Assembly: GCA_963830545.1 (NCBI GenBank) | Contig: CAWHMK010000001.1 | Coordinates: 1,302,001 to 1,366,000 of the forward strand | DNA from: DATGJX01 sp963830545 | Lineage (GTDB): Bacteria > Vulcanimicrobiota > Vulcanimicrobiia > Vulcanimicrobiales > Vulcanimicrobiaceae | Direction: 5' to 3' | DNA: 64,000 bases | Shown: piece after piece, positions 1 to 8,383 of the stretch | How the letters are laid out: each line of letters begins with the position of its first letter | Position numbering within the stretch: position 1 is the stretch's first letter | Translations under genes and position numbers: made by a program | The notes under the pieces: generated by a model | Seen by the model: the letters and a program-made list of their open reading frames with translations, nothing else | Database searches by the model: none | Told to the model about the DNA's origin: nothing

Positions 1-1
1 T

Positions 2-151
2 GCGAAACAGCAAGCGAAAACTCAGGAAACCCCGCAGCCGCGCCCCACGATCTCGCTCGCGCGAGTGATCACGACGGGACCCGACACGACCGCATTCAGC
101 GGATGGGGTCCTAAAGTGAGCGGCGGCAATCTTCTGAAAAACTGGAATTAA
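2..151 (+). CDS. C-terminal end of an unidentified protein (partial)
   Basis: An open reading frame enters from the left edge and stops at a TAA at 149-151, leaving 49 residues. The visible tail is polar, rich in Gln, Pro and Thr, and ends in Asn-Trp-Asn. I recognise no family. One other frame is also open for part of the stretch, so reality rests on the absence of stops and on the lack of any other gene before the hairpins at 204-290. Confidence 0.4.
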   Translation, partial: AKQQAKTQETPQPRPTISLARVITTGPDTTAFSGWGPKVSGGNLLKNWN

Positions 152-203
152 TCGCAATTTAAAGTTTCGTTCGTATCATTGTGATACGGATGGAAAACGG
201 GCC

Positions 204-220
204 CGTTGTCTCCACCAACG
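204..220. other. Small hairpin with loop TCTCCAC
   Basis: CGTTG (204-208) and CAACG (216-220) can pair around the seven-base loop TCTCCAC. The same loop sequence recurs in the much stronger hairpin at 258-290. The function is unknown. Confidence 0.35.
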
Positions 221-257
221 CAGTCCGTTCGACTCCAACCTCGTAGAGTGCAGCAAG

Positions 258-290
258 ACGGGCTGGCGATGTCTCCACCATCGCCAGCCC
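258..290. terminator. Perfect 13-bp hairpin between convergent genes, probable bidirectional terminator
   Basis: CGGGCTGGCGATG (258-270) is perfectly complementary to CATCGCCAGCCCG (278-290), with loop TCTCCAC. It lies between the end of the partial gene at 151 and the stop of the convergent aldo/keto reductase at 309. Neither side has a clear T-tract, so termination is inferred from stem strength and position only. Confidence 0.45.
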
Positions 291-308
291 GCGTTCATTC
301 GCGGCCGT

Positions 309-1274
309 TCACGTTGCCGCAGGCAACACCGGTTCGAGAATCCGATCCATTTCCACGAATAGGGATGGATCGACGTCGAGATCGCCTGCGGCTGCATTGT
401 CTTTCACGTGGTCCGCTTTCGTAGCGCCGACGATTACGCTGGTCACTTCCGGGCGGCGCAAGCACCACGCAAGCGCGAGTTGCGAAAGCGTGCAGTCCGC
501 GGCGGCGGCGAGGGGCTGCAAACGTTGTACCGCGTCCAGCACCGGCTGCGTGAAGTAGTCTTCCATCATGTCCGCGTTTTTGCCCGCGGCGCGCGTTCCC
601 GCGGGCGGGTGAGAAACGTCGGTATACTTTCCGGTCAAAATTCCCATCGCGAGCGGCGACCACACCACATTGCCAAGTCCGTACTGAGCGCAAGCGGGCA
701 GCACGCGCGCTTCGATGCCGCGCCACAACGCGCTGTACTGCGGCTGATTGCTCACCGGCACCGCCCATCCGCGCGCGCGGCACAACGTGACCGCCGAAGT
801 GATCTGATCGGCGCTCCATTCGGAGACGCCCCAATAGAGCGTCTTGCCGGCACGAACCAGATCGTTCATCATCTCGCACGTTTCTTCGATGGGAGTGGTC
901 AAGTCGTAGCGATGACATTGATACAGATCGACGTATTCGACTTGCAGACGACGCAGCGAGTGATGAATTTGATCGCGGATGTGCTTGCGCGAAAGCCCGC
1001 GCTCGTTCGGTCCCTCGCCCATCGGAAAATAGACCTTCGTAGCAAGGACCAACTGATCGCGCGGAAGCTCCTTGAGGATCGGCCCGAGCACTTCTTCCGC
1101 GGCGCCACGGGCATAGACGTTCGCCGTGTCGATAAAATTTATGCCTTGCTCCCAGGCTTGCAATACACACGCGCGCGCGGTCTGCGTAGCCACGCTTCCG
1201 CCGTACGTCAACCACGAGCCCAAGCCGACGACGGAGAGCCGTATTCCGGAATGTCCGAGCGATCTATAGCGCAT
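309..1274 (-). CDS. Aldo/keto reductase, voltage-gated K+ channel beta-subunit-like
   Basis: A 321-residue cytosolic NADPH-dependent aldo/keto reductase. The N-terminus MRYRSLGHSGIRLS is typical of the KCNAB/YghZ-like branch. The expected tetrad is visible: Asp and Tyr in DTANVYARG, Lys in LVLATKVYF and His in YQCHRYD. The cofactor-binding end is the conserved region after VTSVIVGATK. I placed the start at the ATG at 1274, because the longer open frame adds about 70 low-complexity Arg-rich residues that match nothing in the family. It begins 8 bp after the lipid kinase stop, so the two are probably cotranscribed. The substrate cannot be read from sequence. Confidence 0.9.
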   Translation of the reverse strand: MRYRSLGHSGIRLSVVGLGSWLTYGGSVATQTARACVLQAWEQGINFIDTANVYARGAAEEVLGPILKELPRDQLVLATKVYFPMGEGPNERGLSRKHIRDQIHHSLRRLQVEYVDLYQCHRYDLTTPIEETCEMMNDLVRAGKTLYWGVSEWSADQITSAVTLCRARGWAVPVSNQPQYSALWRGIEARVLPACAQYGLGNVVWSPLAMGILTGKYTDVSHPPAGTRAAGKNADMMEDYFTQPVLDAVQRLQPLAAAADCTLSQLALAWCLRRPEVTSVIVGATKADHVKDNAAAGDLDVDPSLFVEMDRILEPVLPAAT

Positions 1275-1282
1275 GTCGTGCG

Positions 1283-2131
1283 CTACGGCACCAATATGCG
1301 CAGCGCCTTCGGAAGTATGGCGAAATCCGCAGGCGTCGTTCCCGCCGGTTCGCCGTCCGCGCTCACGTGATGCGGGCGGTGTGTTCGCACGGAGAAACGC
1401 GTCGACCGGCGCGTTCGCAAACCTTGGCCGGAGGAGGGATCTCGAGCAGCAATCTTCCTCACGAGCGCGAAGGCATCGAGCCAATTACGCGGCTCGACGC
1501 TGTACAAATCGAGCCAGCCATCGTCGATCGCCGCGTCGCTGCGATCGATGACCCCGCCGAAACGCGAATTGTTCGCAACGGTTATCTGCACTGTTCGGCC
1601 GCGCTCGACTTGCCCGTCGTATGCGATCTCCGCGAAGAACGGGCGCACGTCGCGTAAGGTCTGCAGCGTGGTCGAAATCAGTCCGAGCGCGCCGAAGCGC
1701 TGCTTGACTTCCGGGGTTTGCCGGCGGGCGATTCGCGCGGAGACGCCCACGCTCGCTTCGTTCACGAAGTAGCATCCATTCACCACCCCGACGTCGATTT
1801 CGCGCGTGCGGCCTGCGGCAATCACCGTGCATGCTTCCGCAATGCCGAGGGGAATATCGAGGGTTCGCGCGAGATCGTTGAATGTTCCGAGCGGCACGAT
1901 CCCAAGCGGCAACCCCCGCGCGAGTGCGAGCGGAACCGCGCCAATCACCGTGCCGTCGCCTCCTGCGGCAATCACCGCCTCGGCGGAAGCCGCCTCGTTC
2001 GAGCAGTCGATCCCGCGGCTTTCCAGGGTTTTGCAAACCCGTTCGCCCTCACGCCGGCCCAGGCGTGAGTGCTCGTTCAGGACCAGCAACGCATGCATGG
2101 CCCGTTTTTTGTGGTTCGGAGCGCCTTTCAC
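1283..2131 (-). CDS. Diacylglycerol kinase family lipid kinase (YegS/BmrU-like)
   Basis: A 282-residue protein of the DagK_cat family, which phosphorylates diacylglycerol or related lipids with ATP. The nucleotide-binding AAGGDGT motif is near residue 57, and the second conserved block, PLGTFNDLA, follows about 25 residues later. The C-terminal part carries the family's beta-sandwich signature, with YFVNEASVGVSA. The GTG at 2131 is preferred over the ATG at 2098, because an AGGGG Shine-Dalgarno lies seven bases upstream of it. The gene is divergent from the GGDEF-EAL gene, with only 20 bp between starts, so the two may share a compact promoter region. Confidence 0.88.
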   Translation of the reverse strand: MKGAPNHKKRAMHALLVLNEHSRLGRREGERVCKTLESRGIDCSNEAASAEAVIAAGGDGTVIGAVPLALARGLPLGIVPLGTFNDLARTLDIPLGIAEACTVIAAGRTREIDVGVVNGCYFVNEASVGVSARIARRQTPEVKQRFGALGLISTTLQTLRDVRPFFAEIAYDGQVERGRTVQITVANNSRFGGVIDRSDAAIDDGWLDLYSVEPRNWLDAFALVRKIAARDPSSGQGLRTRRSTRFSVRTHRPHHVSADGEPAGTTPADFAILPKALRILVP

Positions 2132-2151
2132 TTCACGCCCCTGTTGCCGAT

Positions 2152-4257
2152 ATGAGAAAGGTGACTGCCTTTCAAGCGATAGCCGGGGTTTTTCGCCGCA
2201 GCGGCAGGCCCCGCGGTGGACTGACCGCCGGACTGTTCGACCAGTCGCCGACGCCGATGTGGATCTTCGATTTGAAGACGCTGCGTTTCATGCGCGTCAA
2301 TCAGGCCGCTATCGCGCAGTATGGGTACAGCCGCGGCGAGTTTGCGTCCATGACGCTCCTCGACATCCGTCCGAGCGAAGACGTTCCCAGGCTGATGTCG
2401 CAATTGGAAATGGACCCTGAAGCCGAACCTGCAACGATTTTCCGCCACCGGAAAAAGAGCGGCGAGATCGTCTACGTGACGATTCGGAGATACGACGTTC
2501 GTTACCGGGGCACCGCCGCCCGCTTGGTGCACTGCATCGACGTCTCCGCGCAAGTGCAGACCGAGCAGCGTTTGCGCGAAAGCGAAGCGACGCTGGAGCT
2601 CGCGCAAGAGGTCGCGCACTTAGGCAGCTTCGTGTACGACTGCAGCGCGCGAAAGGTTTTTTCTTCGAGCGAACTCTGCCGCATGCTCGGCGTGTCCGCG
2701 GATGAAATAGGCGAAGGCGCACTTTGGGATTTCGATCATCCCGACGACGCCCAGCGCGTCCGGCGTGAAATCGAAACGGCAAAAAAGGAGCGGCGCAGCT
2801 ACAAATCGGATCACCGGGTGATCACGCATAACGGAAATGTGCTTCACGTCGAGGAGCGGGGTTATTGGACGTACGATGCGGCGGGCGAACCCGTTCGCAT
2901 GTTCGGAACCATTTTGGACATCTCCGAACGTAAAGCGGCGGAAACCGCTCTCGCGCACCTCGCGTTTCACGACCCGCTTACGGGTTTGCTCAACCGCTCC
3001 GGATTGCGCGCGCACTTAGGCCGCGCCACGACGGAGCAAATCGCAGGCGCTCTAACGCCGCTATTCTTCTTGGACATCGATCGCTTCAAAACGCTGAACG
3101 ACACGCTGGGGCATGCGACCGGCGATCAGTTGATCGTCGAGATAGGTAAACGGCTTAGCGCGCGGCTGCGCAACGGGGAAGTGCTCGCGCGAACGGGAGG
3201 CGACGAGTTCGCCGTCGTCGCTCCGCCGATGCCGGACCGCACGAATATTTCGCTGCGCGCGCGGCAGTTACTCGATGCATTCGCGGCACCCTTCGCCGTT
3301 GCAGGCCTCGAGCATACGGTTTCCGCGAGCCTCGGCCTGAGCGTCTTTCCACTCGACGCGCAAGACGCGGATGCGCTGCTGCGCAACGCGGACGTGGCGA
3401 TGTACGCCGCAAAAGGACGCGGCGGCGGCACGTTTCATTATTACACCGCGGAGTTGCAGCGCGGAACCGAGGAGCGTTTTCGTCTGGAAGCGGCTCTGCG
3501 CCGCGCACTGGACAACGGTGAATTCTCGCTCGACTACCAACCGGTCGTGAGCGCAGGAACGGGACAAATCATTGCGGTCGAGGCATTGCTGCGCTGGCAC
3601 GATCCGCTCGCCGGGATCGTTCCGCCGAGCGCGTTCATTCCGCTCGCCGAAGAAACCGGGTTCATCCGGCGCATCGGCGCATGGGTTTTCGAGCATGCGT
3701 TCGCGCAAGCCAAACGCTGGCTGGACGCAGGTACGCCAGTCTGCGTTTGGGTCAACGTCTCCCCTGCGCAACTGCACGACGCGTCGCTGCCGCACGCCAT
3801 TGCCGACCTGCTCCGCGCGCACGACATCGACGGCGCGTTGATCGGCCTGGAGCTGACCGAAAGTTCGTTCATCAATCACGAGCGCGACGTGCTCGCCACA
3901 CTCAATCAAATACGCGCCCTGGGCGTGCACTTGGCGCTCGACGATTTCGGCGTGAAGTACTCGTCCCTGGAATATTTGCAGCGTCTGCCGATCGCCACAG
4001 TGAAAGTCGACCGCGTGTTCGTGACCGACATCGCGAACAATCCGTTCAATTGGGCGATCGTGCGCGCCATCGTGAACGTGGCGCACGATATCGGGTTTCG
4101 CGTCACCGCAGAAGGCGTTGAGTCGGCAAGCGAGCTTGCGATCATCAACGCCCTGGGTTGCGACGCATGGCAAGGCTTCTTGTTCAGCGCAGCGCAGCCG
4201 TCGGAAGAAATCGACCGGATGATGGGCGCCGAAGCCGGCTACGTCGCTCCTATCTAG
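2152..4257 (+). CDS. PAS-PAS-GGDEF-EAL bifunctional c-di-GMP signalling protein
   Basis: A 701-residue soluble protein. The first PAS domain covers about residues 20-125 and contains QSPTPMWIFDLKTLRF. A second PAS/PAC covers about 135-265. GGDEF covers about 270-430, with the active site GGDEF near residue 349. EAL covers about 440-695, with EALLRW, ELTESSF, DDFG and AEGVES all present. Both catalytic motifs look intact, so it could make and degrade cyclic di-GMP. The RxxD inhibitory site expected five residues before GGDEF is not present (RNGE instead), suggesting no product inhibition at the I-site. There is no membrane segment or signal peptide. The ligand of the PAS domains is unknown. 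The start ATG at 2152 lacks an obvious ribosome binding site. Confidence 0.92.
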   Translation: MRKVTAFQAIAGVFRRSGRPRGGLTAGLFDQSPTPMWIFDLKTLRFMRVNQAAIAQYGYSRGEFASMTLLDIRPSEDVPRLMSQLEMDPEAEPATIFRHRKKSGEIVYVTIRRYDVRYRGTAARLVHCIDVSAQVQTEQRLRESEATLELAQEVAHLGSFVYDCSARKVFSSSELCRMLGVSADEIGEGALWDFDHPDDAQRVRREIETAKKERRSYKSDHRVITHNGNVLHVEERGYWTYDAAGEPVRMFGTILDISERKAAETALAHLAFHDPLTGLLNRSGLRAHLGRATTEQIAGALTPLFFLDIDRFKTLNDTLGHATGDQLIVEIGKRLSARLRNGEVLARTGGDEFAVVAPPMPDRTNISLRARQLLDAFAAPFAVAGLEHTVSASLGLSVFPLDAQDADALLRNADVAMYAAKGRGGGTFHYYTAELQRGTEERFRLEAALRRALDNGEFSLDYQPVVSAGTGQIIAVEALLRWHDPLAGIVPPSAFIPLAEETGFIRRIGAWVFEHAFAQAKRWLDAGTPVCVWVNVSPAQLHDASLPHAIADLLRAHDIDGALIGLELTESSFINHERDVLATLNQIRALGVHLALDDFGVKYSSLEYLQRLPIATVKVDRVFVTDIANNPFNWAIVRAIVNVAHDIGFRVTAEGVESASELAIINALGCDAWQGFLFSAAQPSEEIDRMMGAEAGYVAPI

Positions 4258-4295
4258 TCTGTCCGCCTCATTACAGCGAGGCGTATACTGTAAGG

Positions 4296-6182
4296 ATGGA
4301 GTACGGGCGCCGCGGGGTTGTCGCACTTGCGGTATGCATTTGCGTGTTGATTCTGGTGCCCGGCGGCACACGTGCGCTGGCAATTCCGCCGCACGCATCT
4401 CCATGCGGAACCCCGATTGCCGCAGGTACGCTCGTCGAGCCGCCGCAAATCGAGATATCCACGCTTGCGCTCGACGATTTGGGCCGGCACGAGCTCATCA
4501 TGCAGGTCGTGCGATCCGGCGATCGCTTTTGCTACCGGTACGAGTTCGCCGGCCAATTGCAGCACGTTTCTCCGATACTTCGGGTCCACCGCGGCGAGCG
4601 GTTTTCGCTTCGGATGGTAAACGGTTTGGCAGGGCCGGCGCCCGGGCTGACCATGAGCGCGAGCGCGTTGCCGCGCTGTCTGCCGAAAGCGATGGCGCCG
4701 ATGCCGCCGCGCCCGTTCGTAGGTTACCTCGACCACACGATATACGCGCGTCAAATGCCGATGCCGGACATCGACGTAAACCTGCACTTGCACGGCTTCG
4801 AGGGACCGCCGCAGCAAGAGAACGTTTTTCTTTCTACGCTGAGCACGCCGGCGCACGCGTGCGAATACGATATCACCATTCCACGTTCGCAGCCGCCGGG
4901 AACCTATTACTATCATCCGCACGCGCACGCCGTATCGGATGATGAAGTCGCCGGCGGCCTCTCGGGCATGTGGATCGTCGATCCGGACGCGCCTGCGATT
5001 CCGGTGAGCGATCAGCACGCGGTCATCATGCAGTACCGCGTGCCGTTCGTGAATGACTATAATTTTTTGCGCGACGTCACGCCGCTGGAGGGCGCAGCCT
5101 CGGCACACGAGGCCGCGCTCTCCCCATCGCCGGTCATACGATACGATCCGTTCAATCCGCCGCCGTGGCCCAGCGCATTACCGATTCGCGCGGCCGGCAT
5201 CTCGATCGTCGGGAATTGCGGCAGCCGCAGTGGATCGCTCCTAACAGTCGACGGCGTGGACGCGCCCGCGCGTCTCACCGTACCGGCCGGTAAAGCACAA
5301 CTCTTCCGATTGCTCAATGCAACTTCCGACAGCGTCGAATACCTGCGTATCCGGGACGCGAACGGCAAACTGCGCATGCTACACGCGGTCGGGCGAGATG
5401 GCATACCGGTGGGCGGCGATTTCGCGCACCCGCTTGCACGATATATTCCATTGCCGGAAACGGATCTGGTTCCGACTGGGCGCACCGACGTTTTGCTGAC
5501 CCTGCGGCAGAACGAGGTCGTGACGCTGTACGCAGCTCGGCATTGTACAGCGCCCGCCGATGAGCTTCACCTCAGACGTGATTTACTGATCATCACTGCG
5601 GGCACACCCGCCCCACCGGCCGCCTCCGTCACCTCTCTGCCGCTGCGGCAAAAGGATTCTACGGCGCTTGCACTCATACGTTTTGCGCGCGCGCACCCGT
5701 CACTCGTTCACCGCCGCGCCATCACGTACACCGAGTACGCAATACCGAACGCAACCGGTCATGGGGTGCATGCAGAGTACTACATCACGCAAACGAGCCT
5801 ACGCGATTTTCACGAAAGTCCTTACTGGCCTGTCTACGACAAGAATGCGCTAACGCCACGTCCGCAGATCGTCGTAAAGCGCGGCAGCATCGAGGAGTGG
5901 TACCTCTTCAATGCGACGCTGGAAGTGCACACGTTTCACATTCACCAAATGGCATTCGTTGCAGAGGACGCACAGCCGCAACCCATGATGGTCGACACGG
6001 TGGTGGTTCCTTTCGGAAGGATGCTGCCGAACAAGCGCGACCCGGACTATCCGCTGATCCAGCCTTCGGTTACGCACGTGCTGCTCGATTTCAGGCGTGC
6101 CCCGCGCGGAACGTTCCTCTTCCACTGCCACATGCTTTTCCACGAAGATCGCGGCATGATGGCAGTCATCCGCGTGGAGTGA
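4296..6182 (+). CDS. Secreted multicopper oxidase (laccase-like)
   Basis: A 628-residue three-cupredoxin-domain oxidase with a signal peptide (hydrophobic core about residues 8-22, cleavage near ALA at 27-29), so it acts outside the cytoplasmic membrane. The copper ligands are visible: HLHG (164-167), HPHAH (207-211), HTFHIHQMAF, and the C-terminal HCH-x3-H-x4-M block that combines type 3 ligands with the type 1 axial Met. It oxidises phenolics or metals while reducing O2 to water; the actual substrate is unknown. A TAAGG Shine-Dalgarno precedes the ATG at 4296. It stands alone downstream of the GGDEF-EAL gene, with a 38-bp gap. Confidence 0.92.
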   Translation: MEYGRRGVVALAVCICVLILVPGGTRALAIPPHASPCGTPIAAGTLVEPPQIEISTLALDDLGRHELIMQVVRSGDRFCYRYEFAGQLQHVSPILRVHRGERFSLRMVNGLAGPAPGLTMSASALPRCLPKAMAPMPPRPFVGYLDHTIYARQMPMPDIDVNLHLHGFEGPPQQENVFLSTLSTPAHACEYDITIPRSQPPGTYYYHPHAHAVSDDEVAGGLSGMWIVDPDAPAIPVSDQHAVIMQYRVPFVNDYNFLRDVTPLEGAASAHEAALSPSPVIRYDPFNPPPWPSALPIRAAGISIVGNCGSRSGSLLTVDGVDAPARLTVPAGKAQLFRLLNATSDSVEYLRIRDANGKLRMLHAVGRDGIPVGGDFAHPLARYIPLPETDLVPTGRTDVLLTLRQNEVVTLYAARHCTAPADELHLRRDLLIITAGTPAPPAASVTSLPLRQKDSTALALIRFARAHPSLVHRRAITYTEYAIPNATGHGVHAEYYITQTSLRDFHESPYWPVYDKNALTPRPQIVVKRGSIEEWYLFNATLEVHTFHIHQMAFVAEDAQPQPMMVDTVVVPFGRMLPNKRDPDYPLIQPSVTHVLLDFRRAPRGTFLFHCHMLFHEDRGMMAVIRVE

Positions 6183-6269
6183 ACGTACCGGCGAACCGCG
6201 TGAACTGGGCGCCTGGCGGTTACGCGCCAAGCCGTTCCGGCAAGAAGCCCGGGCCCGCGCCAGCGGGGC

Positions 6270-6307
6270 TTGACAATTCGCGACGTCGTAGATAACATGC
6301 TTGTTAT
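6270..6307 (+). promoter_or_regulatory. Sigma-70-type promoter with overlapping palindromic operator
   Basis: A consensus -35 TTGACA (6270-6275) is followed after 17 bp by the -10 TAACAT (6293-6298). The palindrome ATAACA-TGCT-TGTTAT (6292-6307) covers the -10 and the expected start site. It lies 25-40 bp upstream of the ArsR-type gene at 6332. ArsR family repressors usually bind such dyads at their own promoter, so autorepression is inferred. Confidence 0.7.
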
Positions 6308-6331
6308 ATAAACTACACGTGATATAGGCAA

Positions 6332-6670
6332 GTGCTAAATACAAATCGTCTAGATGCCACCTTTTTCGCTCTTTCCGACCCCACGCGACGCGAGATCTTG
6401 ATGCAATTGTCGCGGGGCGACGCGTCGGTCAACGAATTGACGGAGCGATTTTCGATCACGCAGCCCGCCGTTTCACGGCACCTGAAGGTACTGGAAAATG
6501 CCGGGTTGATTCGGCGGGGACGGGAGGCGCAACGCCGGCCGGCGCGATTGGAGCGCGACGCCATGAGTGAGGTCGTCACGTGGATCGAGCGCTACCGCGA
6601 AACGTGGGAGAATGCATACCGGCGGCTGGACGACGTACTGTCGGAACACGCAAAAGGAGGCGTACAGTGA
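6332..6670 (+). CDS. ArsR family winged-helix transcriptional regulator
   Basis: A 112-residue HTH_20/ArsR protein beginning at GTG 6332. The helix-turn-helix is clear in the sequence around ITQPAVSRHLKVLENAGL (about residues 43-60), preceded by the ALSDPTRREIL signature. No cysteine metal-binding pair is visible, which fits the subgroup that is cotranscribed with SRPBCC (AHSA1) proteins rather than the arsenite sensors. Its stop overlaps the GTG start of the SRPBCC gene. Regulation is probably through the palindrome over its own promoter. Confidence 0.9.
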   Translation: MLNTNRLDATFFALSDPTRREILMQLSRGDASVNELTERFSITQPAVSRHLKVLENAGLIRRGREAQRRPARLERDAMSEVVTWIERYRETWENAYRRLDDVLSEHAKGGVQ

Positions 6671-7153
6671 CACGAACTGTTGAGGTAACGACGCCATCGG
6701 AACGCGAGATAACGGTCAGGCGTGTCTTCGATGCACCCGCCCAAGTCATTTTCGATTTTCACACGAAGCCGGAATTGGTGCGTACATGGCTATTAGGGCC
6801 GCCCGGATGGACCATGCCGACGTGCGACATCGATCTGAACGTCGGTGGCCGTTACCGTTACGTTTGGCGCAGCGACGACGGCGGGAGGGAATTCGGCGTG
6901 CGCGGTGAGTTCCGCGAAATCGCGGCGCCGGAACGACTCGTCCACACGGAAACGATGGATGGGTACCCGGTGAAGCGTTCTGACCGCTACATTCGAAGCG
7001 TCCGGTACGCAAACGACGCTCAGCACCACGATGCGCTTCGGATCTCAGGAAGAGCGCGATCGCGCGCTGCAGTCCGGAATGACCGACGGAATGTCCGGGA
7101 GTTACGATCGTATGGAGCGCGTCATCAGCACGAAAGAGAATCACCATGAGTAG
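6667..7153 (+). pseudogene. SRPBCC (AHSA1-like) protein, frameshifted near 6970
   Basis: From GTG 6667 the reading frame encodes a good activator-of-Hsp90-ATPase-like N-terminus (RRVFDAPAQVIFDF, GGRYRYVW, HTETMDGYP). At about 6967-6974 similarity moves to the next frame, which reads SVLTATFEASGTQTT and then MRFGSQEERDRAL and MTDGMSGSYDRMERV up to a TAG at 7151-7153. Together they make a full domain of about 160 residues. The gene is therefore either broken by a small indel or, as at many other loci here, misassembled. Left uncorrected, the first frame continues to 7149 with unrelated Arg-rich sequence. Members bind hydrophobic ligands and are often paired with ArsR regulators, as here. Confidence 0.8.
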
Positions 7154-7508
7154 GACGAGTTTCGAATCCGTCGATGCGTACATCGACGCTCAACCGGAAA
7201 GCGCGCGCAATGCGCTCCGGCAAGTTCGCGCCGCAATACGCAAAGCAGTGCCCAGGGCAGACGAAAGTATCTCCTACAATATGCCGGCATACAAAATCGG
7301 AAAGGTTTCGCTGCTGCAATTCGCCGCATGGAAGGAACACTTGGCGCTTTACGTCGCCAGCAAGCCGATCGTCGCTGCGTTCAAGAACGAGCTGCAAAAC
7401 TGCGAGATCGATACGGGCACGATCCGCTTTTCACTGGCGGACCCCGTACCCGGAACGCTGATCGGACGTATTGCGAAATTTCGAGCCGATCGAATGCGCA
7501 CGCCTTGA
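7146..7508 (+). CDS. DUF1801 (YdhG-like) domain protein
   Basis: A 120-residue protein with the DUF1801 signature: ESISYNMPAYKIGK around residues 39-52 and LQFAAWKEHLALY after it. The family includes frataxin-like proteins proposed as iron chaperones, but most members are uncharacterised. The ATG at 7146 lies inside the end of the SRPBCC gene, so ArsR, SRPBCC and DUF1801 form one overlapping operon. ArsR/SRPBCC/DUF1801 combinations are common in soil bacteria. Confidence 0.85.
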   Translation: MSRTSFESVDAYIDAQPESARNALRQVRAAIRKAVPRADESISYNMPAYKIGKVSLLQFAAWKEHLALYVASKPIVAAFKNELQNCEIDTGTIRFSLADPVPGTLIGRIAKFRADRMRTP

Positions 7509-7585
7509 CCCACGCCGAGATCGTTACCTCATGCTCCTGGGCAACCGAGCAGGCCGACCTGCCCAAAATCGCAGCCGGGACGCGT

Positions 7586-7616
7586 ACTTGTAAAACACAA
7601 GTAGACTTGCTATATT
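7586..7616 (+). promoter_or_regulatory. Promoter with 17-bp palindrome upstream of small membrane protein gene
   Basis: TTGTAA (7588-7593) and TATATT (7611-7616) are separated by 17 bp and resemble -35 and -10 elements. The palindrome ACTTGT-AAAAC-ACAAGT (7586-7602) overlaps the -35, and a third half-site-like ACTTGC follows at 7605-7610. This suggests a repressor or activator site. The regulator is not identifiable. Confidence 0.55.
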
Positions 7617-7667
7617 GTAGGCAGTCGGAATAAAAGCGCCGCGCTGCCGGCAGAAGGACCGTCCACT

Positions 7668-7907
7668 ATGTACGCTCAGGCTTCGCATCCATATATAGTG
7701 CAAGTAGCCGCCTTGTGGGTCTCGTTCTTGCCCGCGATTGCGATTGCGCTATTAATTGTCGCCACGAGCGTTGAGGCCCGGCGCCGGCGCCGCAACACTG
7801 CCAAAGCCAGCGTGCCTCGCCTTACGGTGAGTAAATACGCCAGAGAGCTGCAGGGCTCGCGCGCTATGCAGAGTGCAGCCGTTCCGCAAACGCGCCGCGC
7901 GGCGTAA
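7668..7907 (+). CDS. Small single-span membrane protein, unknown function
   Basis: A 79-residue protein with one strong hydrophobic segment (about residues 12-32), then an Arg-rich cytoplasmic run (EARRRRR) and a basic tail. A GAAGGA Shine-Dalgarno precedes the ATG. I recognise no family. The promoter and operator-like palindrome 50-80 bp upstream support it being a real, independently regulated gene. Confidence 0.6.
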   Translation: MYAQASHPYIVQVAALWVSFLPAIAIALLIVATSVEARRRRRNTAKASVPRLTVSKYARELQGSRAMQSAAVPQTRRAA

Positions 7908-7923
7908 CGAGCCACGTTCAACG

Positions 7924-8199
7924 CTATTTCACAGCGTGCAGGCGCGGCACGTGCTGCGGACACCACTGCACGAAGCAATTCACGGAGTGAGCCCAGCGCG
8001 CTGCGCGGCAGCCGCACGCAAACCTATAGACACTGCTTTCCGGGTCCGAGTCGATCTGCTCGAGCGTGTTCTCCCTCAGATATTTGAACAGCGTCGGACC
8101 GGGAACGATGGCGGAATTCGAAAATGCCATTGGCGCCTCGCTAATGGAGAGCGAATCGGCCGTCATGCCATCCGCGGTCAAAACTTCTAGGGTAATCAT
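7924..8199 (-). CDS. Hypothetical 91-residue Cys-containing protein
   Basis: The predicted protein ends in a Cys/His-containing segment (ACGC near residue 61, NCFVQWCPQH near 73-82) that could bind a metal. The first half is ordinary soluble sequence. I recall similar short proteins in soil bacteria but cannot name a family. It is convergent with the small membrane protein gene at 7668-7907, 16 bp away. Confidence 0.5.
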   Translation of the reverse strand: MITLEVLTADGMTADSLSISEAPMAFSNSAIVPGPTLFKYLRENTLEQIDSDPESSVYRFACGCRAARWAHSVNCFVQWCPQHVPRLHAVK

Positions 8200-8383
8200 T
8201 GTACTCGTTGCTGTGCGGTTGCCTCAGCACGGTTCAACACTTACGCTGTGATGCAGCCGACTTGGAAGCGACCTGTTGCGCATATCGCGCTAAGCGCGGG
8301 CGAAAACGCGAACTGCTTTGGCGCTCTTGCTTGCGCTTCCTCGCTTTTGGCAACCTGATGCGTTCCAAGCGAAGGGCATGCCT

